Of a stretch of 64,000 nt of DNA, positions 55,206-64,000 are shown one piece after another. The notes beneath the pieces are model-generated. The model saw only the letters and a program-made list of their open reading frames with translations. It did no database searches and was not told where the DNA came from. Both the position numbers and the translations under genes were made by a program. The first letter of the stretch is position 1. Each line of letters starts with the position of its first letter. The DNA comes from Sciurus carolinensis (taxonomy: Eukaryota > Chordata > Mammalia > Rodentia > Sciuridae): the NCBI RefSeq assembly GCF_902686445.1, contig NW_025920107.1, positions 248,001 through 312,000 on the forward strand, in the 5' to 3' direction.

Positions 55206-58077
55206 AACCCCTGCTGTGCAGCACAAGCATAAGGCACAAATCAATGGATAAATTAATCATGTTCATAAAAATCACCACCTGTGAATTTTTTAAGTTATCA
55301 GATACACATGGACACATGGGTGTATCATACCCATGGGAAACCAGGACCATGAGCTTACCAGGCACTGCAGACCACCTAACCATGCAGCCCCCTCACCTGA
55401 ACACCAGGAGAGGTTCCTGAGATAGTGACAGAGAGTTGCACACTGACCCACCATCTTATCAGACTCCCCAGTGGATGCATCAGGGGTCAACAGACCAGGA
55501 ACTCGGGAGGCCAGCAGGTGAACCATTGAGGGGCCCTGGGACTTCAGCTAATTCACACTTCCTGCTTAACCCATCCTTGTGAAGCTGACTGCAATCAGGA
55601 CCCTGGCCTTGACCCTGTGCCATGGGCTTCTTTGCTCTGTGCCCCTGAGTAACCTGCATTTATATCTGCTCCCACTTTGATCTCACTGTGAACTCTTCAA
55701 ATTCTGTGGCCACTGTTAACCCTTCCTCAGCCATTTTGTGACATCTCTATCTTTGTGTGATGTGTGGTATGTGCCTTGAGGGTTATTAGTAATTAAGATG
55801 GGAATACAGTTAAAGAACATGTGATTGTTGCATCATGACCCCTTGTGAACCCTGAGTACTCAGTGAATTAATGCCAAGGGAATTGGTATAGCTTGTGAAT
55901 TTGTTGTTACATAGCAAGTACTGACATCCCAGGACACAAGCATGTACCGCTGTGTTAATGGCACAGATCACTCACAACAGAGGGTAAAGCCTGAAAAGCA
56001 CCTGGTTTAAGCAGCCTGTGAATTTTGCTTTATAGTAAGCTTCCATCTCCCATGGGGTCAAAACTTACTGTCTCTGTTGCCCCAGGCCTTTGAGACATCT
56101 CTGTGGTCTGCCACCTCCAGGGTGCAGACTCCATCCTGGGATTTCCCAGTGACTAGGTAATACCTGATCCTTCTAGAAATTCCCTTTTCCATCCTGTCTG
56201 GGACTCTGAGACTTGCTGATGGATCCCAGGTTATCTGTACCACAAAGCTTTACTCTGAATTAGACTGCAACATCCTTCCTTGTAGTAATGTCAGAGACAG
56301 GAGATGCAGGTGAGTGGATGCAGAAGATACACCAGGGAGAAGATTCATCCTCCAAGATGGAACTGGACCTACATTATATTCCAGATGTGGACATGGAGGC
56401 AGTGGAAGGAGTCATGCCAGGTGCAGATCCAGTGGGAGGAGCCTGGGTAGAACTCTGGCCTCCTGGGGATCCAGAGACCAGAGAATCTGAAATTCTTCTG
56501 TTGTAGGTTCAACATTTTTGGTGTCCAGGTCTTTAAAAATACCAGTCTTTCAAGGTGTCAAGAAAGTTATTACCACCTCAGCCACTGATGACCTCTGGAA
56601 ACCCAGGTATGGGTGGACAACAGAGCTGGGAAGAAAGCTGCCTTGGTTACCTGGGAGCTTGCTGGAGCCACCCCTGTCCTCAAGTGAGGAAAAGTCTCCA
56701 CACTCACCATTCTCTCCTTGTTGGATGAAGCATCAGAGGTCCCCATTGTGGCTTTTTCTTGGGAGTCAGTGTCAAATGCTTTCCATCTAGATCCACGTGT
56801 AACTGACTTGCTTTGATCATACCCTGGGCTTTCTCAAGTGAAGAAGGAAAGTGAGACACTGAGAATGCTGGATGTGAAACTCCTTAGGCACCAAGGAACC
56901 TGTTGTTGTCTGTTCCAGAGCTCTAGGTTCCTTGAGGTCTCCCATGTCTGCTCATCCAGGAATGAGGAATGAGAACACTTGGACATGTGGGTTCATCTCT
57001 GGCAGAACATCAAGTTATTGTCACTGCACCTGGAGGCTTCTTTGGTCTCCAGGAGGCAGCACCTCAGGGGTCTGGTAGAGTCTACATTCTGTAAGGCTTG
57101 GGACTCTGCCACAGTCAGGGCAGTCAGAGGTACAGCCCAAAGTCATCACCACCTACTCTCCTGGGGGAAGGGGAAGCTATCACATTGCAAAACATTAATT
57201 TCCTTGCTGTGGAGTCAGATGAAGATGGTCTAGCTTCATAGGGTTGTGACTCAGTCCCTGCAAAGTGTTTTACATTGTGCCTGTGGCACATACCATCCCT
57301 ACTTAGGCAGCATGCTCTGTCTGCATTCTCTGGGCATTGTCTGAATTTTTCTTCACAGCAGTGCATTCCAGAGTCACAGGGAGAAGCATCCACCTGTGAG
57401 CAGTGATATTCATAGATTAGTGTAATATTCATAGATTAGTGTGAGTGAATGGGAATGGAAAATTTTAAGCACACAATGGCTTTCAGTTCTTTCCAGTTGC
57501 AGAATGTCCCCATCCCACTGAACATAGGTTTCTGAAAGGCACAGGTGGTCTCTGTGAGCCTGAGATCTCCTGATTCTATGCATTGGCACATGCTGCAGAC
57601 TCATTTGGCCTGCCAGTCTCTGCAGTAAGAGAGACAGAGGTCAAATTCTAAAGGCCGGAATCTCATGGCCATACCTGACCAGTCAAGACTCAGTGTCTCC
57701 TTACATTGTCCCTCTCCTCAACCCAGTTTTTACAGGAGTTTTGAATTATGTACCACATAGCAAACACAGCTCTCCTGACCCTGTCACCCACTTCAAGCCT
57801 GGCTGTTGCCCACCTGGTCTGTACACTTAGTTATTGAAGACTTGACTCACTCTCCTCATGCTGTCCTTGAGCATTGGAATAATCTAGAACTGCCCTTAGC
57901 TCTTGTGGTTAGACATGGAGGTGCAGTGGTGGAAGGGCCCAGCTACTGTGCATCACTGCAGGGCCAAATTCAGGGCATAAGTCCTGCTCTAAGTCTCCAG
58001 TTGGATCTCAGCCCCCTCACTTCCCCTCTCCTGTCCTGCCTCCCACACTCTCTGACCCAGGATAAGAGAATTGACGT
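55206..58077. other. Intergenic, no gene seen
   Basis: Moderate GC, low CpG. A 17-base unit (atattcatagattagtg) is tandemly duplicated near 57,405-57,442. No recognised exon. Confidence 0.5.
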
Positions 58078-58345
58078 GTGCCTATTTGGGTTGCTATAAC
58101 TGTCACAGACTGGGTGGCATTAGCATCAGAAATATATTCCCACAGTCCTAGAGACTGAAAAGTCCAGGGTCTTCTGGCAAAACAGGTTTGACCCCAGGCC
58201 TCCTATCTTGGCCTGCAGGTGGCCACTGGCTCTGGGTGTGCTCACATAGTTTCTGAGTCTCTTCTTCAACAGACACTAATCCTGCCACATCAGTATCCTG
58301 CCCCCATGATTTCACTGAACCCTAATTATTTTCTCAGGTATTTAG
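58078..58345 (-). mobile_element. MLT1-type MaLR LTR fragment
   Basis: gttgctataactgtcacaga, ctgggtggcattagcatcag, cccacagtcctagagactga and gcccccatgatttcactgaa match the reverse strand of MLT1 LTRs. Diverged. Confidence 0.7.
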
Positions 58346-58897
58346 ATCTCTACTGTCAGGTCAGCCATAGTGGTGGGATATTGGGAGGTGAGACAGTTAT
58401 TCCTCCTATGGTTCATAATCCTTTACACTGAGCTTTCTGCTTTGTGTCTGTATCCTGTGGGGACCCTCCTGATACTGCGGTTGGGCAGGGACAAGCCAGT
58501 GAGTCCACCTCTGTCTAACAGGAGTCTTCCCTGCTTGGTCCACCATGGACCCCACCACCTACCCCCTAGCTATCCCTCACCTCCTCCTTTTCTGAGATTC
58601 CTCTGCTTTCCCTGCCATATCTCTGTCCCTGACCTACTCTTCACACAGTATCCTGGTGCATTTCCCAGGGTGTGGTCCCTCCTGCTGGGCCAGGACTCTT
58701 CCTGTGCTTGGCGGGCAGGGTCACAGCCCAATGGCCTGCAGAGCTCACAGCCATGACTCTAGCATGGAGCTCATCTCCTGGCCCTCGAAGGAAGACACAG
58801 GAAAAGGAACAGAGGCAGCTGCTCCTGCAGTTTAGTAGTCATGGTGATGATGAAAGCAAACCACCTTGAGAGCTGCCTCTGGCTGCTTCACATGAAT
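58346..58897. other. Intergenic, no feature seen
   Basis: C/T-rich plus-strand sequence. No gene recognised. Confidence 0.5.
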
Positions 58898-59800
58898 ATG
58901 TGTTTGTGTGTGTGCTGAGTATGTGCAGTGAGCATGTCTGTGGTGTGTGCTGTGTGTGATGTGCATGAATGTGGTGTGTGAAAAATGTGTATGCTGTGTG
59001 CATTTTGTGGTATGTGTGTTGTGTGCTTATGTGTGCATGGGTGTGATGTGTACATAGTATATGCTGTGTTCTGTGTGATGTGTGGTACATATGTGGTGGT
59101 GTGTTTAGTGTGTGTATGGCATGTACATTTTTGTCATATATGATATGTACTATGCAAATGTGGTGTTATGTCTGTTTTGTTTGTAGTATGTGGTGTAATA
59201 TACATGTGTAGTTTGCTTGGTGTGTATTGTATGCATGTGGTATATGTAGTGCATAGTATGCATGTAGTGTGCTGCATAAGTGGAGTGTTTATGGTGTGTC
59301 ATGAGTTTTTCTGTCATATTTGGCACATATGTGGCATGTCATTTGTGTAGCATGTGTTCTACATATTTGGACAGTATGTTGCATATGTGTAGTATGAGTG
59401 GTGTGACTTGAGTGTTGTCATGCGATGTGCATAGTGTGTTTGTGGTGCATTGCATGTATACACATGTAGTATGTGTATGATATGTTGCATAGTTGTAGTG
59501 TGCATGGTGGATGTGTTTGTATTTTTTGTGTTGTATGTGGTATATTACATGTTTATTGTGTGTGGTATGTATGTGGTGTGTGGTGTATTATATGTGGGTA
59601 CTATGTGCGATGTCTGATTTTCTTGTCTGTGGTATGTGCTTTGTTATTTGTGTGGTATGCATGTGGCCTGTCATATACATGTAGTGTGAATGGTCTCAGT
59701 TTTGCATTGTTTTTGCTGTGTGTAGTGTGAGTTGTGTGTTGATCCTGTCATATGTGGTGTGAGTTGTGTTGTTCCTGTTGTATGTGGTGTGAGTTGTGTG
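58898..59800. repeat. Degenerate TG-rich repeat (~0.9 kb)
   Basis: Almost continuous TGTG, TGGTGTG, TATGTGGTGTG and GTGCATG motifs with no fixed unit. The end (59,715-59,800) contains three copies of an approximately 31-base unit built on tatgtggtgtgagttgtgt. Open frames here are artefacts of low complexity. Confidence 0.9.
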
Positions 59801-61144
59801 TTTTGTCTGGAGGGTGAGAGCCAACCTGGTGGCCTTGTGTTCCTGCCCAGCTCCCACTCTCTGTGGTTCACCCAGGCACCCCTCAACTCACACTGTTCCC
59901 TCTGGCACCAGGGCCTGATGCCTCCTGGCAGTTCTGGAGCCTGCCTCACAGTCAGCAAGAAATGCTGATGCCATACTGCTGATGGTGTCCTGACTGTGAC
60001 CTCCTATCCCACCACCAGCACCTCAGGGGACCTTGGTGGTATATCCAACCCTCCAGCACCCTGGTGGAACCTGTACAGACACATGGCTTCAGTACCTCTT
60101 CCTACAGGGCAATCTCTGCAGGCTGTTTAGTACCTCCAAAATCAGCCTCCTCACAGCCATGCAGTAGTGGATGTCATTCCAGAACTGCACCAGCTCCTTG
60201 CTTCTTCCTGGCAACTGGCAACTCTGGAAGAACATGCTGAGACCTGGCTGCCTTAGCAACACTGGCTGTTATCCCCCAAAACCAACCTTGGGGTAAGTAG
60301 TTAAAGACTGTAAGGAGGGATTAGGTGTGGGTTTGAGTCAAATTATCAGCAAATCTGCAGTGTGTTGAAGCAGGGCAGTGGCTACACTGCCAACTAAGCT
60401 GTAAACAATGACCCTGAAAAACAGGCAGTTCTCAAACTGTACCAAGCACCTCAGCTTTGCCACCAAGGGATCAGGCCCAAAAACCCACCTTGACTCCTTT
60501 TGACCATCCCAACAAAGCATGGTTCTCAGTTGCACAGGTGAAGAATAGAAGGCCTGGAGAGGCCCAGCAATCCAACTTTGGGTGCACAGCAAAGGTGACA
60601 TCACAGTCAGGACCACAGTGTACTTACCCCAGGGACCAGTGTTTGACAAACACCTTAAGTGAACAAACATCATCTCTTACCCAGCAAGACTAGGCCCTCA
60701 GGTGTGAGGCATGTTCTGAACTCAGTGGGATAAATGGGTCCTTGTCTGTGTTCAGTGACAGCCCACTCTCCCCCAGAATTAAACTAGTGACAAGCTCCAG
60801 AAGGTGGAAAAAAGCAAGAACACTGTGTGTACACTGTTAATCGAATGACTTTTTCTAACATTTTAATCATGAGAGCATTAAGCAAATGATCTAATTATGT
60901 GCAATTAATACTAAAGCTGATTTAAGAATAAATTCTTCAAGTCTGCCTTTGTAATCTCCATTTCTTCTGTCTTTGCTTCATGGGTTTATTAGTTGTTTCA
61001 TTTGTACTGTTGGTGCATATGCTAAGTAAACACACATTTTTTTGAAGTACTATAACTTAAGGACTTAAAATAAGAAACTGGAAACTAGCAGTAATGTAAA
61101 AACATTAGCTGAAATGCACAGAATCTGTTAAAAGTTGACATTAT
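59801..61144. other. Intergenic, no gene seen
   Basis: GC-rich to about 60.7 kb, then AT-rich. Nothing recognised. Confidence 0.5.
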
Positions 61145-61221
61145 GAGCTGAGGTATAGCTCATTGGTAGGTTACTTAGCATGCATGCAGCACTGGGTCCA
61201 CACCCAAGCAAAAAAAAAAAA
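61145..61221 (+). mobile_element. ID-type SINE, diverged
   Basis: gagctgaggtatagctcatt, ggtaggttacttagcatgca and gcactgggtccacacc, then an A-run. Confidence 0.8.
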
Positions 61222-64000
61222 TGAAAAATGATAAATCATGCAATGTGATTTCTACCATCATGACATTTGGCATAAACCTTGCCAAAATTCCATAATAGGT
61301 TTTTGAAAGTTAAAGACTGATTCCAACAATATTTTCTCCAGTTTACACTTTTAAGTTTATTTTTCCTTCAAAATTTAAAAAAGTAATAGTGTGATTTTTA
61401 ATTTTCATAACATTTGGATTATTTTTGTAAGATTTGAATGTTGTTAAACTTTTCTATTCTTTGCTAAAATATTGCTAATTTTGAAAAGGGAAAAATCTTC
61501 AAAACCATATTATGGTTCTCAAACATTCTGAAAATCAGCAGTTTCATTTTAAATATTAATAACTTCTTGAGCATGCAAGTAAGTTATAAACATCAAAGGT
61601 ATATCACTGAACCATAATTATATTTAAATCAATAAAATTTTAAGTTAGATACCAAATGTCACCATTAAAAGAAGAAACTTCAACAAGTTGACAAGTTTAA
61701 AATAATGATTCATAATCCAGGAGCACAAAGCAGAAGAGAAGGGGCACAAGATGAGGCAGCACTTAGAGACAGAAAAGATATGCAAGGTACAATAAGACCA
61801 CAACAGGTTACAAAGTTAATTTGCAGGTTGCCAATTTTGTTTGTCTCATTAGGTCAGTTGAGACCTTGCTGCTGTGATTGGCTGGGGTTCTCTGTTAGTT
61901 ACAATAGAACTCTCTTAGCTAGGCTTTCAGTACTACAATAAATTGCAGATGGATGTTACTTTCACAATAACATTGGGGTGGGAGAGTCAGAGAAAGAGGA
62001 GTGTGCCCAGAAGACATGGAGCCATACTAATCATTCAAGACTCTGTTTCCACATGCAATTGTAAACAATAACTCAGGACATTTTGCATAAGGGAGTAGGA
62101 CCAGAAGGTGCCTCTGGCTGAAGGTGACCTACCCCCAACACCCTGCCAGCTTTGTGGAGTTGAAAAAATGTCTGCTCGTATGCAAAACATCATCCTCTAG
62201 GGAATGATGGGCTAGGTGCACGTGACTTCATCACACATATCAGCTGCAACCAAACTGAACAGATTTATCAGGTGCTACAACCATGGACTTAGCTCCAGCC
62301 CTGGGATGGTGAGAGAAGTCAGTTCTGCTTTCCTTAGTTTGAAATCACCCTCCTGATTTTGCTTGAATAAGTGTTCAGATATTTATGTCTCTCAAGGGTT
62401 TAGCGGGTAGGTAGTTCTCCATATATGCGTTTCCACATCCTCATATTCAACCAACCTTAGCTGAAAAACACTTATAAATGATTCCATCTGTACTAAATAA
62501 ACAGGAACATGTTTTGATTTTTACTGCCTTAATTGTTACAAAGTGTTAATGTTCTACTCAGTATTCCATTTAATGTCCAGATGGTTTTTAAAGTGCAAGT
62601 GTGTGCATGCATTATGTGTAAATTCTATACCATTTCCTAGGAATGACTTAAGCATTCTTGGATTTTGGTATCTATGGAGTTCCTGGAACCCATTCAGTCC
62701 AGCAGTTAAAAGATTTCTGTGATCATGGGCCTCTGCAAAACTTAGATGAACTCTGGTCCAGGCTACACCCTTAGAGCGATGGCATTGTCTCTAGCCACAC
62801 ACTTGATATAGAAGGAAGTCATCTAAGGGAGCAGAGCTGGAATCCATTCAGAGTGCCTGCTAGAGGCAGGCATGGGATGGGGATTCTGTTTTACACACTG
62901 GTTAGAAAGGGTAAACCTCCCTTGATTGGAGTGGGGCCTTGACCTGCTGGTAGTTAAAATTCTGGGAATGGACATGAAGCCAGGAAGTCCTCTGACCCTA
63001 CCTGTCTACTTTCTATGAAATCTCCATCTACCATAAAGGGGCATGGCTCCTCCCTTCACTCCTCCCCTCCCCTCATTATGCAGGGGTCCTTCATTATTGT
63101 CTGACCTTCTTTTCAGAGGTGCTGCTTTATTTCCACAGCAGCCTGTGGTTGTTGGGTTGTTAGCAAGGGATTGAAGGTCTGAGCATCACGGTGTGGGGGC
63201 CACCTCTGCAGGCTTGTGTGCATGCAGGTGTGGGCATGCCTCGGTCCCCAATTCTGCTGCCAACTCTGTCCACCAAGAATACCAGACTTTCCACATGGAT
63301 AGTGGCTGGGTGGATCACTCCGGATGGCTGAGAAAGTCAACCCCAGAGAACAAGTTGTGACTCTGTGTGAGTGTGGATCTGTGCAGAAACTGGGGCAGTC
63401 CAGGGGGAGCATGGGCATTAGGTGTGGATGGGGGGAGTTTTGGGGGTGGGGCTTCTTCTCTAAAGACTCTTGCCAGCCAGTCTCCCTATAAACTCAACCC
63501 ATTTCAAAGTTTATATCAGGGACTTGAGAGGAAAGGGGTGAATTTCCAGGGCCCGGGGCCATAAATGTACCTTAAGTTCATGCTGAGGATCAAGTAGGTA
63601 CTGGATCTGCCTCTCCTCCCACCCCCCACACTTGCGGTCGCTTTCAGTGTCCACAGCTGCTATTGGCCAGCAGTGCTGATTGTTCTCTTTTGTTCTACTT
63701 ATTTAAGTTGTAGTGAAAGGAAGATGAGCAGCACCTTTCTACCATTTTCACCTGGCTCTTTCTTTTGATGTCTCTTTCTTCTCTTGTGAAAGGCACCTTG
63801 CATGCTGCTGTTTTTCATCTCTAAGCCTCCTGGATGAGACTGACTTGTATACCCCATCCATGAGGATGAAACTGCATTAAATTTCTCTGCCAGGGTTGAT
63901 TTCTGAACTCCCACCCTGCATATCCATCCAAGAAATAATGCCTGTACTGTTTCCCAGAGCACACAAATTTACCACACCCAGAACTAATCTCTTCTTTATC
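61222..64000. other. Intergenic to window end, no gene seen
   Basis: AT-rich to 61.7 kb. 61.7-62.3 kb has a vague LTR-like look without definable ends. 62.6-64.0 kb is GC-richer, with an inverted CCAAT (attggccag, 63,663) and tatttaag (63,700) that could be chance promoter motifs. Confidence 0.45.

Noticed and set aside
58898..59800. Open frames rich in Val/Cys/Tyr on plus and His/Thr on minus
   Set aside because: Produced by TG/CA low-complexity sequence.
27090..64000. CFTR upstream of the ASZ1-like exons, as in human
   Set aside because: I looked for CFTR first-exon coding sequence and saw none. It could lie outside the window or be absent at this copy.

Overview
The window is mammalian nuclear DNA, most likely from a squirrel-family rodent (Sciuridae). 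This rests on its repeats: tRNA-derived ID-type SINEs, composite B1-plus-ID SINEs, and LINE-1 elements whose 3' tails match those I associate with ground squirrels and marmots. Species assignment is inference. I see no gene that is intact and clearly functional. The window is a repeat-filled landscape carrying two decayed gene copies.

Layout. 1-700 holds old L1 3' ends and a TA microsatellite. 700-7,640 is a full-length minus-strand L1 bounded by a 13-bp target-site duplication, with a tandem-monomer 5' UTR. 7,860-10,320 is an ancient plus-strand L1. 10,905-27,090 carries minus-strand exons that I recognise as ASZ1 (GASZ, a germ-cell piRNA-pathway protein). Five exons are visible. Exon 1 has an in-frame stop and no ATG at the aligned start, exon 3 has a GT-to-AT donor change, and the middle exons are not visible. 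The ASZ1 span is interrupted by a class II (betaretrovirus-like) endogenous retrovirus (about 12,499-16,152, minus), a 500-N assembly gap (16,153-16,652), a plus-strand L1 3' half (16,653-18,075) and a minus-strand L1 5' half (18,170-21,715). 28-38 kb is AT-rich and packed with ancient repeats (MIR, old L1, MaLR LTRs) plus one tiny young L1 insertion.

From about 39.4 kb to 60 kb the sequence is richer in GC but poor in CpG. It contains a decayed copy of ACKR3 (CXCR7, atypical chemokine receptor) at 51,217-52,277 on the plus strand. This copy keeps a splice-acceptor-like site before the coding exon, a 3' UTR with a poly(A) signal, and possibly a first exon with a TATA box near 43.46 kb. It therefore looks like a DNA-level duplicate rather than a retrocopy. 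58.9-59.8 kb is a degenerate TG-rich repeat. 60-64 kb has no recognised gene.

The genes do not work together as a pathway. The main interest is the juxtaposition of decayed ASZ1 and ACKR3 copies, whose parents lie on different chromosomes in human, and the layered L1/ERV structure with its unresolved assembly join.
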